Counted from the first letter of the stretch, positions 34,210 through 43,315 are shown. The stretch: DNA of 64,000 nucleotides from Flagellimonas taeanensis (GCF_003584105.1 NZ_QXFO01000008.1:62001-126000); one strand, 5' to 3'. Numbers and translations are program-made. The notes: a model not told the origin generated them from the sequence alone.

Positions 34210-36393
34210 TCACTCCTTTTTTCCGATCAATGAAAAGTCAAGGTGCCTTTTTACCAGATCGGTGTCCTTTACCATCACATAGACCTCATCCCCCAACTGG
34301 TACACTCGTTTTCGTCTTTCCCCAATAATGGCATATTGTCGTTCATCGAATACATAATAATCGTCCTTGATGTCTCGTATCCTAACCATTCCCTCACATT
34401 TGTTTTCGATGATCTCCACATAGATGCCCCACTCGGTCACCCCTGAAATGACCCCAAGGAACTCTTGGTCCTTGTGGTCTTCCATGAACTTTATCTGCAT
34501 GTATTTCACGGAATCCCTTTCGGCATTGGCGGCCAATACCTCCATATCGGAGGAATGCTTGCATTTTTCTTCGTACAAGACCGCACTTGGTTGTTTTTCC
34601 CCATCGAGATAATGCTGCAGCAAACGGTGCACCATCACATCGGGATATCTTCGGATGGGAGAGGTGAAATGGGTGTAATAATCAAATCCCAGACCATAGT
34701 GGCCAATATTTTCTGTGGTATAAATGGCCTTGCTCATACTGCGAATGGCCAAGGTATCCACCAAGTTCTGTTCTTTTTTCCCCTTCACATCCTCCAGAAG
34801 CTGGTTTAGGGACTTGTTGATGCTCTTTCTATCCTTAAGGTCTATACTATGTCCAAATCTGGAAATAACGCCGTTCAGGGCCATTAATTTCTCTTCATCG
34901 GGCTTGTCATGTATGCGGTATACAAAGGTCTTTTTCTGCTTGCCTATATATTCGGCCACTTTGCGGTTGGCCAGCAGCATAAATTCCTCTATAAGTTTGT
35001 TCGCATCCTTCGCTTCCTTGAAGTAAACCCCCAAGGGCACATTGTCCTCGGACAGGTTGAACTTCACCTCTATCTTGTCAAAAGATATGGCGCCGGCATT
35101 CATACGGGCCTGACGCATGATCTTTGCCAATCGGTCAAAAGTAAGAATGGCCTCCACAATGTCGCCGGAAACGGAATAGGCCGCATCCCTTATCGAAATG
35201 TCTTCCGGTATACTATCCTTCCCGGTCTCGATGATGTGCTGTGCTTCCTCATAGGCAAAACGCTCATTGGAATTGATAACTGTCCTGCCAAACCATTGGT
35301 TTACCAAGCGGGTCTTATCGTCCATTTCAAAAACAGCGGAAAAGGTATATTTTTCCTCGTTGGGTCTGAGCGAACAGGCCATATTGGAAAGTACTTCCGG
35401 TAACATGGGAACCACTCTGTCCACCAAATAAACAGAAGTGGCCCTGTCATAGGCTTCTTCTTCCAAAATGGTACCAGGTTCCACATAATGGGACACGTCG
35501 GCTATATGGATCCCTATCTCATAATTTCCGTTTTCCAACTTCCGGAAGGAAAGTGCATCATCAAAATCCTTGGCATCCTTTGGATCTATGGTAAAGGTGA
35601 GCACATCCCGCATATCCCTCCTTTTTGCAATTTCGGATGCTTTGATGGAGGTATCCAACGTTTTGGCGTACTGTTCCACTTCGTAAGGAAACTCATAGGG
35701 CAGCCCATATTCGGCCAAAATGGAATGTATTTCTGTGTTGTGCTCTCCCGGTTTTCCCAAAACCTCAACCACTTCTCCGTAGGGTGAATCTGCATCGGAA
35801 GGCCAATCGCCCAAGTTCACCAATACCTTGTCCCCATCGTTCGCTTTTTTGAGTTTGTCCAAGGGAATAAAGATGTCCGTGTACATCCTGGAATCGGAAG
35901 GCCTTACAAAGGCAAAGGTCTTCTGCTTGTCCACAATGCCCACATAGGAAGTCTTTTTGCGTTCCAAAACCTTAGAAATCTCCCCTTCCTGCTTTTTTCC
36001 TTTTCGCCTGGGCTTTAGGAAAACTTCAACGGTATCGCCGTGGAGGGCCCTGTTCAAACTGTTATAGGGTACAAAAATGTCATCCTCCAGTTCGTCCACC
36101 ACAATATAGGCGTTGCCACTTGAGGTGAGATCCACCTTTCCTGTAAAGTAAGTGTACAATGATGGTTTCTTTTTGTACTTGCCCTTTTCTTCCTCCACAA
36201 TCCGGTCACTGGCCTTTAATTGGCCCAAACGCTTGATGAGTTCGTTCCGGTCCTGTGTGTCGGTGACACCTAATTTTGCGGCTATCTGCTTGTAATTAAA
36301 GCTTTTTGATGGTTCTTTTTCAAGTACGGTAAAAATGCCCTTGGTCAACTCATTCTTCCTCTGACTCGTGGATCTCTTCTTCTTCTTCGACAT
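34210..36393 (-). CDS. rnr: ribonuclease R (Rnr)
   Basis: 727-residue 3'-5' exoribonuclease that degrades structured RNA. Domain order: winged-helix-like basic N-terminus (about 1-70), cold-shock domains (about 75-230), catalytic RNB domain with the metal-binding DPKDAKDFDDAL (about residues 260-275), then the S1 domain (about 635-720; EFLGVISGVTEWGIYVEI). Full length for the family. The promoter must lie in the A+T-rich gap before rpiB. The gene is transcribed away from the candidate origin. Confidence 0.96.
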   Translation of the reverse strand: MSKKKKRSTSQRKNELTKGIFTVLEKEPSKSFNYKQIAAKLGVTDTQDRNELIKRLGQLKASDRIVEEEKGKYKKKPSLYTYFTGKVDLTSSGNAYIVVDELEDDIFVPYNSLNRALHGDTVEVFLKPRRKGKKQEGEISKVLERKKTSYVGIVDKQKTFAFVRPSDSRMYTDIFIPLDKLKKANDGDKVLVNLGDWPSDADSPYGEVVEVLGKPGEHNTEIHSILAEYGLPYEFPYEVEQYAKTLDTSIKASEIAKRRDMRDVLTFTIDPKDAKDFDDALSFRKLENGNYEIGIHIADVSHYVEPGTILEEEAYDRATSVYLVDRVVPMLPEVLSNMACSLRPNEEKYTFSAVFEMDDKTRLVNQWFGRTVINSNERFAYEEAQHIIETGKDSIPEDISIRDAAYSVSGDIVEAILTFDRLAKIMRQARMNAGAISFDKIEVKFNLSEDNVPLGVYFKEAKDANKLIEEFMLLANRKVAEYIGKQKKTFVYRIHDKPDEEKLMALNGVISRFGHSIDLKDRKSINKSLNQLLEDVKGKKEQNLVDTLAIRSMSKAIYTTENIGHYGLGFDYYTHFTSPIRRYPDVMVHRLLQHYLDGEKQPSAVLYEEKCKHSSDMEVLAANAERDSVKYMQIKFMEDHKDQEFLGVISGVTEWGIYVEIIENKCEGMVRIRDIKDDYYVFDERQYAIIGERRKRVYQLGDEVYVMVKDTDLVKRHLDFSLIGKKE

Positions 36394-36606
36394 TAAATGG
36401 ACTTATTTTTTTGAAAAATACAAATTATAATCCTTGGACAGCAAGGAATGGTTGAAGTAATCGTAAAGACACTTGTTTTATCAACAATAACCATTATTCC
36501 TCTTTTCTTATTTTTTTTGAAATTTTAAAAAATGGTGATGATGATGGATTGTTGAAATGTGTAATAATTTGTTGGTCCAAATTTTGGTTTGAACAGTAAA
36601 ATGATT

Positions 36607-36615
36607 TTATCCACA
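36607..36615 (+). promoter_or_regulatory. DnaA box, perfect consensus
   Basis: TTATCCACA, exact match to the bacterial DnaA 9-mer, in the A+T-rich rnr-rpiB gap. Confidence 0.75.
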
Positions 36616-36660
36616 ATTTGTAAGAAGAAAACAATTTTAAAAATCAAAGGATTAGATTTT

Positions 36661-36669
36661 TTATCCACG
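36661..36669 (+). promoter_or_regulatory. DnaA box, one mismatch
   Basis: TTATCCACG, 8 of 9 to the DnaA consensus, same orientation as the perfect box 54 bp away. Confidence 0.6.
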
Positions 36670-36954
36670 GTTTTTGATAACCGTTTTCAACATCAATTTA
36701 TTGAAAAGTAAATGTAATTTTAATGTTAATTACAGGCAATTATTGTTTCATAGCGGTTGATTAATTTTTAATGGAATTTGGATCTTTCAATAAAAAAATA
36801 GTGTAATTGATCTATTTTCTGGAAAATCAAAATTTACTTACCGTTAGTTTTCTCAAAAAGATCAACAAAAAGGGGTAAACGATAAACAGCTGTTTTATAG
36901 GAAGATGTAAATATTCCGTAATTTTTGTGAACACCTTCGAACAAAAAGATATTG

Positions 36955-36962
36955 TACCTTTG
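36955..36962 (+). promoter_or_regulatory. -10 box of the rpiB promoter
   Basis: TACCTTTG matches TAnnTTTG, 27 nt upstream of the rpiB ATG. A TTCG at 36934-36937 sits at the -33 spacing (17 nt) but departs from TTTG. Confidence 0.55.
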
Positions 36963-36989
36963 TACAGTAGCCTCAAATAAACAAAAATC

Positions 36990-37421
36990 ATGAAAATAGC
37001 CATTGGAAACGATCACGCGGGAACCGATTATAAACTGGCCATTGTGGGCCTTCTCAAATCAAAGGGAATAGAGGTGATCAACTATGGAACGGATGGTACC
37101 GACAGTGTGGACTATCCTGATTTTACGCACCCTGTGGCATCGGATGTGGAAGAAGGAAAAGTGGACATGGGCATCGTAATCTGCGGGAGCGGCAACGGGG
37201 CCACGATGACCATCAACAAACACCAGAACATCAGGGGCGCCCTCTGCTGGAACAAAGAGATAGTACAGCTGGCCAGGGAGCACAACGATGCCAATATTTT
37301 GAGTTTGCCCGCCAGGTTCATTGCCCTTCCACAGGCCTTGGATATGGTAGAGACCTTTTTGAACACAAAATTTGAAGGAGGAAGGCACGAAAGGAGAATA
37401 GAAAAAATACCCTGTAGATAA
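36990..37421 (+). CDS. rpiB: ribose 5-phosphate isomerase B (RpiB)
   Basis: 143-residue RpiB/LacAB-family isomerase interconverting ribose 5-phosphate and ribulose 5-phosphate in the pentose phosphate pathway. The start IAIGNDHAGTDYK carries the phosphate/substrate-binding His, and VICGSGNGATM places the catalytic cysteine at residue 65, as in RpiB of other bacteria. The length is typical. It begins just past the candidate origin and is followed 2 nt later by the CDF transporter gene, so the two are cotranscribed. Confidence 0.95.
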   Translation: MKIAIGNDHAGTDYKLAIVGLLKSKGIEVINYGTDGTDSVDYPDFTHPVASDVEEGKVDMGIVICGSGNGATMTINKHQNIRGALCWNKEIVQLAREHNDANILSLPARFIALPQALDMVETFLNTKFEGGRHERRIEKIPCR

Positions 37422-37423
37422 AA

Positions 37424-38341
37424 ATGGGGCATCATCATCATCATGACCACTCACATTCACATGGGGATCTAAAAGGGAGGAATCTATTCATTTCCATCCT
37501 TTTGAACATTCTGATCACCTTGGCCCAAGTTGTTGGTGGACTCATTTCAGGAAGTTTGGCCCTGCTGTCGGACGCCCTGCACAACTTCAGCGATGTACTT
37601 TCCCTGATCATCAGTTATGTGGCCCAAAAATTGGGAAAAAAGCAGGCCAACAAGCACAAAACCTTTGGTTATAAACGTGCCGAAATTATGGCGGCCTTTG
37701 TCAATGCCGCTACCTTGGTGGTCGTGGCCATTTTTTTGATGAAAGAAGCTGTGGAACGGCTCTTTGATCCCCAGGAAATAGCATCCGATTTGGTCATCTG
37801 GCTTTCCATATTGGGCATACTGGCCAATGGGTTCAGTGTACTTCTGCTCAAAAAGGACTCCAAGGATAACATGAACATGAGATCTGCCTACCTTCACCTG
37901 TTGACGGACATGATGGCCTCTGTGGCCGTTTTGATAGGAGGGATATTGATGAGTTTGTTCCAGCTCTATTGGGTAGATGCTGTTTTGACCATGATCATTG
38001 GCATTTATCTCATCTATATGGGGTACGACCTTTTGAAGGAATCCACAAAAGTATTGATGCTCTTTACCCCAAAATCCATTGTCATTCAGGATATTGTGGA
38101 ATCCATCTGCACCATAGAACCCGTGAAGAACGTACACCATGTCCACATTTGGCAGCTCAATGAAGATGAAGTGCACATGGAGGCCCATATCGATTTTAAA
38201 GAGGACATCAAACTATCCGAGTTCGATGCCATTTTGGGAGAAATCGAAGAACATGTCTATCACAAGCACGGCATCAACCATGTGAACATCCAACCCGAGT
38301 TTGACAAGTGCGATTCCAAGAGCATAATAGTGCAGGATTGA
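37424..38341 (+). CDS. cation diffusion facilitator (CDF) metal exporter
   Basis: 305 residues. The His-rich cytoplasmic start (MGHHHHHDHSHSHGD) is natural for Zn2+-type CDF proteins. Six membrane segments follow; DALHNFSD (D50 and D57) in the second and HLLTDMMASV in the fifth hold the transport-site ligands. A C-terminal CDF dimerisation domain (about 215-300) includes VKNVHHVHIWQL and a His/Glu-rich metal-binding face. It probably exports Zn2+ or another divalent metal (inference). It sits 2 nt after rpiB, and its TGA stop overlaps the next ATG by one base. Confidence 0.93.
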   Translation: MGHHHHHDHSHSHGDLKGRNLFISILLNILITLAQVVGGLISGSLALLSDALHNFSDVLSLIISYVAQKLGKKQANKHKTFGYKRAEIMAAFVNAATLVVVAIFLMKEAVERLFDPQEIASDLVIWLSILGILANGFSVLLLKKDSKDNMNMRSAYLHLLTDMMASVAVLIGGILMSLFQLYWVDAVLTMIIGIYLIYMGYDLLKESTKVLMLFTPKSIVIQDIVESICTIEPVKNVHHVHIWQLNEDEVHMEAHIDFKEDIKLSEFDAILGEIEEHVYHKHGINHVNIQPEFDKCDSKSIIVQD

Positions 38342-38784
38342 TGGAAATAAAGGTCAAAAGTTTTGATGGGCTTACCAACACAGAGTTATACCAGGTTCTG
38401 CGCCTCCGCAGCGAGGTTTTTGTGGTGGAACAGGACTGTGCGTACCAGGATATGGACAACAAGGACCAAAAAGCACTCCATGTTTTGGGACTCAAAGAAG
38501 GCCAAATTGTGGCCTATACCCGGATGTTCAAGCCTGGGGACTATTTTGGGAATGCCAGTATAGGAAGGGTAGTGGTGGCGAAAGATCAGCGGCAATATGG
38601 ATATGGAAAAATGATTATGGAAGCCTCTTTATCCACAATAGAAGAACGCTTTCCAGACACCGCCATTGAGATTTCGGCACAATCCTACCTTATCAAGTTT
38701 TACACGGAGCTCGGTTTTGAACGCTTTGGCGATGAATATTTGGAGGATGGGATTCCGCATGTGCGAATGTTGAAAAAGGGTTGA
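38341..38784 (+). CDS. GNAT family N-acetyltransferase (ElaA-like)
   Basis: 147 residues. The acetyl-CoA pyrophosphate loop is RQYGYGKMIM, preceded by the strand IGRVVVAKD. The start segment LRLRSEVFVVEQDCAYQDMDNKD is characteristic of ElaA-type acetyltransferases. The start at MEIKVKSFDG was chosen because its ATG overlaps the preceding TGA (TGATG), indicating translational coupling in the rpiB-CDF-GNAT operon. The substrate is unknown. It ends 2 nt from the convergent nuclease gene. Confidence 0.9.
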   Translation: MEIKVKSFDGLTNTELYQVLRLRSEVFVVEQDCAYQDMDNKDQKALHVLGLKEGQIVAYTRMFKPGDYFGNASIGRVVVAKDQRQYGYGKMIMEASLSTIEERFPDTAIEISAQSYLIKFYTELGFERFGDEYLEDGIPHVRMLKKG

Positions 38785-38786
38785 AA

Positions 38787-39395
38787 TCAGACCAACCGTT
38801 TTGCCACCCCTATTTGTTCCAAATACGCCAATCTTAAGATCAGGTTTATCGGTTTTTCTGCTTTGTTTTGGGTCGAAAAATAAAGAAGCCCTTCCTTTTT
38901 TGGACATAACTTTTCCAGGATGAACTTTCCGTGGAGATTCGAGTTGTTCTGCACCAATTGTTCAAAGAATTCCCTCGACAAGCCCAGCGTGGACAAGTGC
39001 AGGATGAGTTTTTCTCGGTTCACAAAAGTGATGTTGCATGAAGTGTACACCTTGTCCACATCAGAAAAAATGCTGGTCACCAAGGCATAAAAATGGGTCT
39101 TTTTGGATACATCGAACAGCCAACCCTGCTTCTTCGTGCCCTCTTTTTCATAGAAAAGCTCAAAGGCAAATGTGGGCAAGCTCTCGTTCACATAATCCAA
39201 TTGGGCCTTTTCATCCACATAATAGGGGACATTTGCAAGCTTGTCCTTTAGGACGAGGTCTATGCCCTGCAATTGCTGTCTTCTATCGGAAATCCGCTCA
39301 AAAGCATACTTTTTCAAGTGTTTTTGATAGTAGGAATCCAATAAGAAGGCGAGTTGTTTTTCTTTGGAAAGATCGGTTTTGAAATTACTCTTCAA
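38787..39395 (-). CDS. putative type II restriction endonuclease (PD-(D/E)xK)
   Basis: 202 residues with no family I can name. The segment QGIDLVLKDK...YYVDEKAQ fits a PD-(D/E)xK nuclease core: D at about residue 46, then D-E-K at about 61-63 on the next strand. The start overlaps the C5 methyltransferase gene by 11 nt, and both are on the same strand, the usual linkage of a restriction-modification pair. Function is inferred from this linkage and the weak motif; it could be an unrelated partner of the methyltransferase. The recognition sequence is unknown. Confidence 0.6.
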   Translation of the reverse strand: MKSNFKTDLSKEKQLAFLLDSYYQKHLKKYAFERISDRRQQLQGIDLVLKDKLANVPYYVDEKAQLDYVNESLPTFAFELFYEKEGTKKQGWLFDVSKKTHFYALVTSIFSDVDKVYTSCNITFVNREKLILHLSTLGLSREFFEQLVQNNSNLHGKFILEKLCPKKEGLLYFSTQNKAEKPINLILRLAYLEQIGVAKRLV

Positions 39396-40620
39396 TTTGG
39401 GATATGTTCCGGAACAGGGCAGAACCTATCTGCTCCACAATGCCCACCACCAAGGCATTTCCCATAAAAAATGCTCGTTTGGCATCTGGGATTCCATCCA
39501 AGAGGGTGTGATTGTCCGGAAACATGTTCAACCGTTCCAATTCTACTGGGGAAAGTCTTCGCAGTCCCTTGGAGGTCTGGACCACGTGCTTGAACCGGGA
39601 CGGGGACTTGCCGCCCTCTCCGGTTATGATAGTTCTGGAAGGTTGATCGAGTGCATCGGGAAACACCATGCTTCCCTCACTATAATGGTATTCAAAACCG
39701 GCCTTGGTTTGGCGGGTTTCTTTTTTGGAGCCTTTTAGATACTCCCATTTGTGTAATTCTTCCTGCTCAATGAACAAATCAGGACTGGCAGAACCATTTT
39801 CCAGAATATCCGAGAGCAATGTCCGTCTTCCATCATAGGAAGGAGCCGTTTTTAATGTGGAAACCTTTCCGTTGACACAAATTCCGGTATTCAGGAAAGG
39901 GGAAAGCCCTTTTTTGGCATTGAATTGTTCGGAAAGTTTTACCAAATCCGCATCCAAACTAAAGGATACGACTTTTTGCGAAGTTTTTTCCACGGGAAAA
40001 GCGGAAGCAATGGTCCCTTTTTTCAAGATCCAATCTTTGGGCCTTGTTTTTTTTAGTGATTTGAAAATAGGGGTCGATTTGTGGTATGCCAGAAAAAAAA
40101 CGCGCCTTCGGCGCTGAGGCATCCCATACTCGGCCGCATTGATCACGCGCCATTCCACGGCATACCCCAATTGGGAAAGGCTGCTCAACATCACGGCAAA
40201 GTCACGGCCCCGTTGGGTGGACGGCGATTTCAACAATCGGTCCACATTTTCAAGAAAAAGGTATTTGGGCTTGTTCTTTTTTTCGGAAAGAATGCGGTGA
40301 ATGGACCACCAAAGCACTCCTTTTTTACCGATAAGCCCTTTGGAATTTTTTAGGGAGGTGGCCACGGAATAGTCTTGGCACGGAAAACCGCCCACCAAAA
40401 TATCATGGTCGGGAATCAAGGACGAAGGAATCGTCTCAATATTGGCATTGGAATGGTTGGAAGCCCCAAAACGGGCCTCATAGACCAAGGAGGCATGCTG
40501 CATTTTAGTGGAGGGTTCCCATTGGTTGCTCCACACTACTTTGTAGTGCCCTGTTTTTTCCAATCCCAGACGAAAACCGCCTACCCCGGCAAAAAGTTCA
40601 CAGACCTTGAGTTCTTGCAT
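39385..40620 (-). CDS. DNA (cytosine-5)-methyltransferase
   Basis: 411 residues. Motif I is CELFAGVGGFRLGLE, motif IV GGFPCQDYSVA (catalytic Cys), motif VI LENVDRLL, motif VIII QRRRRVFFLAY, then the variable target-recognition region and the conserved C-terminal GLRRLSPVELERLNMFPDNH. A single complete C5 enzyme. The start was placed at the ATG; a TTG two codons earlier is possible. It overlaps the putative nuclease gene downstream and begins 15 nt after the GDYXXLXY gene, so it appears to be cotranscribed with the membrane-protein cluster. It presumably protects host DNA against the linked nuclease (inference). Confidence 0.93.
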   Translation of the reverse strand: MQELKVCELFAGVGGFRLGLEKTGHYKVVWSNQWEPSTKMQHASLVYEARFGASNHSNANIETIPSSLIPDHDILVGGFPCQDYSVATSLKNSKGLIGKKGVLWWSIHRILSEKKNKPKYLFLENVDRLLKSPSTQRGRDFAVMLSSLSQLGYAVEWRVINAAEYGMPQRRRRVFFLAYHKSTPIFKSLKKTRPKDWILKKGTIASAFPVEKTSQKVVSFSLDADLVKLSEQFNAKKGLSPFLNTGICVNGKVSTLKTAPSYDGRRTLLSDILENGSASPDLFIEQEELHKWEYLKGSKKETRQTKAGFEYHYSEGSMVFPDALDQPSRTIITGEGGKSPSRFKHVVQTSKGLRRLSPVELERLNMFPDNHTLLDGIPDAKRAFFMGNALVVGIVEQIGSALFRNISQIEE

Positions 40621-40635
40621 GCCCAAAAATAGGAT

Positions 40636-41124
40636 TTATTCCAACTTTTTTAAATTATCATCATACAAACCGACGAGGAGACTGTTTCCCTCATCATCCA
40701 CCCGGATCCCCCCATACTTGGCATTCTCATATTTTTCTGCATCCCCTTCCTGAAAGAAATAGGATTCCGCCCCAATGTTTATGTCCCACCAATTCCCTTT
40801 GGTGTATCTGATGGGAAGCTCGTTCGGTTTCGCCTTTTCCCCCTCGGCCAAGAATCGGATATGCTGCACAACGCCCGAAGCATCGGGTTCAAGGGCACAA
40901 TAGCCACGTTTGGGAATATTGTCAAGGGCCATTTCGCTGGGCAGTTTGTAGCGCAGGTCCATATAGTCGCCCTGCATCAGCGAACGAGGGTCCGCAGGGG
41001 CCAGCTCCATAAAGACGAGGGTTCCCTGCTCCAACAGCTTTTCCTTTTGCACTACGGAATAGTTGAAATATCCCAAAAATAGCAGTAGGTTGACCAGTAT
41101 AATGATCCAGCTATACTTCTTCAT
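40636..41124 (-). CDS. GDYXXLXY domain protein
   Basis: 162 residues. One N-terminal membrane helix (WIIILVNLLLFLGYFNY), then the namesake motif GDYMDLRY at about residues 53-60 and a beta-rich domain with further Tyr/Gly motifs (RYTKGNWWDINIGAESYFFQEG). The family typically neighbours DUF2157 and DUF4401 membrane proteins; its function is unknown. Its start overlaps the DUF4401 gene by 14 nt, confirming an operon. Confidence 0.88.
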   Translation of the reverse strand: MKKYSWIIILVNLLLFLGYFNYSVVQKEKLLEQGTLVFMELAPADPRSLMQGDYMDLRYKLPSEMALDNIPKRGYCALEPDASGVVQHIRFLAEGEKAKPNELPIRYTKGNWWDINIGAESYFFQEGDAEKYENAKYGGIRVDDEGNSLLVGLYDDNLKKLE

Positions 41125-42184
41125 CGGTCTTGGTCATTTGGGTGAAAAAAAAGTAAAAAACCAGGAACACTAGGCCGGACGAAAACAGGATGATGGATTT
41201 GGTGAGCAAGGTCATGGACAGGTCATAATAATATTGGATCACAAAGTAGATCAAGGCAATGATCCCGATGACGAAGCCCGTTTTGTAATTGACCCAAAAA
41301 CTGAGCAGAACAATCAGCAAAGCTCCAGAAATGGCCGGTGCAAATAATGTGGGCAACAGGGTAAAAAAGCATAACGTCAGCGTCAAAACCTTCTTTTTGC
41401 CTACAACGCCAAACCTTTTCAACACCTTTGATGCCAAATACAGTATAAGGCCAATGGACACCACGGAGGATATCCAGAGAGAGCGACCAGAAATCGGGGC
41501 AAGCCCATTTTTTCCAACCGCCACAAGTCCAAAAAGCAGGCAAAAAACCAACCCGATGCGCAAAGGACCGCTCAGTTGGGCCAGTTTTCGAGAGTTTGTC
41601 AACAGTTTGGCTTCATTCAAAAAGCAAAAGGTAAGGAGGACCGTATAAAATAGCAGATAGCCATGGATGGCATCGGGAATGTTGTAGGACATGATCAAAA
41701 AGAGCATGGCCGCACCTATGGTGATGATGGAAATAAAGGAAATGACATAGTTTTGGGTGATGGCCAAACTGCCCAATGCCATTAGGATGACCAATAGGGC
41801 AACATGATTCTCATCCACCTCCAAAGAAGCCAATCCCAAAGCAAAGAGAATGACCCCGAGCACATAAAAACACACGCTGAACGTATCCAGGATGAAGCTG
41901 TTGTATGTCCTATCAATGACAATGGCCACGGCAGCAAGGACAATTCCCAAAAGCAGCATTCCCCATACAGAATCATAAATACCGAGTATAAAAAGGAACA
42001 CCACAAAGGCCAAAGTGGCAAGTAGGCCTCCAAAAATGGAAAGAATTTTAATGATTACGTTCGAGTTTTTGCCCTCCTTTTCCCCATATTCGGAAAGGAT
42101 GGCAGCTTCATCGTACTGGAACCGGTTCCCTTCAGTGATCCGAATGGCGTCCATTATTTTTTCGAGGTGCTTCATGTGTTCCAT
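41111..42184 (-). CDS. DUF4401 membrane protein
   Basis: 357 residues with about ten hydrophobic segments after a short cytoplasmic N-terminus (MDAIRITEGNRFQYDEAAIL). It matches the DUF4401 pattern that follows DUF2157 in many genomes. Polytopic inner-membrane protein of unknown function. The alternative start at Met4 would shorten it by three residues. It overlaps both neighbours (13-14 nt). Confidence 0.85.
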   Translation of the reverse strand: MEHMKHLEKIMDAIRITEGNRFQYDEAAILSEYGEKEGKNSNVIIKILSIFGGLLATLAFVVFLFILGIYDSVWGMLLLGIVLAAVAIVIDRTYNSFILDTFSVCFYVLGVILFALGLASLEVDENHVALLVILMALGSLAITQNYVISFISIITIGAAMLFLIMSYNIPDAIHGYLLFYTVLLTFCFLNEAKLLTNSRKLAQLSGPLRIGLVFCLLFGLVAVGKNGLAPISGRSLWISSVVSIGLILYLASKVLKRFGVVGKKKVLTLTLCFFTLLPTLFAPAISGALLIVLLSFWVNYKTGFVIGIIALIYFVIQYYYDLSMTLLTKSIILFSSGLVFLVFYFFFTQMTKTDEEV

Positions 42185-43122
42185 TTCTTTTGAAGGCCCA
42201 ACAAAGTCTTGATCAACAGCGTGATGCTTGCAATTATGAACACCCCGATGGCAAAGAGCATGCCCGCGTCTTCAGAAATGTTAAGCAGGAAGGCACAGCA
42301 GATGATGATCAGGCCAAAGGGAATGATGGATAGGTAAAAGAGGCTTTTTATTTTCAGGCCATACCTTATCCCCACTCCGAACAATGCAATCGTGGAAATC
42401 AACAGGAGCACAAACGACGGGTTGGCCTTATCGAAGATTCCTCCGGAAACGCCCACCGTGCCAATGGTCACCACTGTCATTGCCAACAAGGAAGTGAACC
42501 AAGCGGGATAGTCCTTCTTTTGGGTGAATCTGGGAAGGATGAGAAAGACCAAAAGGAACAAACTATTGATGGCAAAAAGCAACAAAGAGAGCAACGCCCC
42601 GTCCCAGTCGTGGGCCACTTGTTCCGCATAAAGAATCAGGGTAATGTTGATAAGCACAATAAAAACCACCCATTGCGGGGAAAAATTGGAAATAAGGGTC
42701 CAAACAGCAATGGAAAGGGTCCACACCAGAAAAAAATCATAGGCATTGGCCCCAGTTTGGTACACTTGTCCAAAAACGGCCCAAAGAACGCCCACCAAAA
42801 CCGATGCCCCAACAAGCATTGTTTTTTTGAACAAAGGGCTGGTCTTTATCAGAAAAAGGCACAAAAAGACGAGGACAACAAGCCCCTCGATAAGTCCAAG
42901 CTTTGCAAAACGGTGCAGTTGGGCCCAATTGTAGGCAAAAAAGAAAACAATGCCTGCGGTACTAAAAGAAATCCCGAGCCCCAAAAGCAGCAACGATAGA
43001 AACTTGCGCCATGAAGGTTTGTTGGAATAGACATGCTCCTCCAGGAACTTGGCGACCCCACCTTCGGACCAATTGCTGTTTTGAGCAATTACCTGTATGT
43101 CGTCCCGATTGATTTTTGGCAT
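42172..43122 (-). CDS. DUF2157 membrane protein
   Basis: 316 residues, polytopic (about eight to nine segments). The DUF2157 N-terminal region is a cytoplasmic helix pair followed by FLSLLLLGLGISFSTAGIVFFFAYNWAQLHRFAKLG, a family hallmark. It is first of five leftward genes. Upstream, an imperfect -10 (CATATTTG on the minus strand, 43130-43137) is the only promoter hint. Its function is unknown, and so is its reason for preceding a restriction-modification pair. Confidence 0.87.
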   Translation of the reverse strand: MPKINRDDIQVIAQNSNWSEGGVAKFLEEHVYSNKPSWRKFLSLLLLGLGISFSTAGIVFFFAYNWAQLHRFAKLGLIEGLVVLVFLCLFLIKTSPLFKKTMLVGASVLVGVLWAVFGQVYQTGANAYDFFLVWTLSIAVWTLISNFSPQWVVFIVLINITLILYAEQVAHDWDGALLSLLLFAINSLFLLVFLILPRFTQKKDYPAWFTSLLAMTVVTIGTVGVSGGIFDKANPSFVLLLISTIALFGVGIRYGLKIKSLFYLSIIPFGLIIICCAFLLNISEDAGMLFAIGVFIIASITLLIKTLLGLQKKWNT

Positions 43123-43315
43123 TAAGAATCAAATATGTAGTGGAAATGTATGAAAACCGAATGAAATAAAAATGTAAAATTGATGGATGCAGGTTTTCGG
43201 TTGATCAAAACTGCCATTCCATAAACCCAAACAGGGGCTCTGTCAATTGGCGGCCTCTCGATAGGACATTTTGAGCTACTTTTCGCGGAAACGATCCCCT
43301 AAAAAATAGTCGACC

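Larger units (their letters stand above)
36394..36989. other. candidate chromosomal replication origin (oriC)
   Basis: 596-bp gene-free region between divergent rnr and rpiB, visibly richer in A+T than its surroundings (about 12 G/C per 60 nt in two of its lines). On the plus strand it holds a perfect DnaA box TTATCCACA (36607-36615), a one-mismatch box TTATCCACG (36661-36669), and weaker relatives TTATCAACA (36478-36486) and TTTTCAACA (36684-36692). A short inverted repeat CGGTT/AACCG follows the second strong box. The long A/T tracts around 36480-36540 could act as an unwinding element. Two parS sites lie 33 kb away. No cumulative skew was computed, so this remains a candidate. Confidence 0.6.

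Noticed and set aside
36834..37016. 60-residue minus-strand frame in the rnr-rpiB gap
   Set aside because: It runs antisense across the rpiB promoter and start codon; no domain and base composition typical of the gap.
37424..37470. HHHHH stretch at the CDF transporter start resembling a cloning tag
   Set aside because: His-rich N-termini (HHHHHDHSHSHGD) are natural in zinc-type CDF transporters, and the flanking genes are contiguous.
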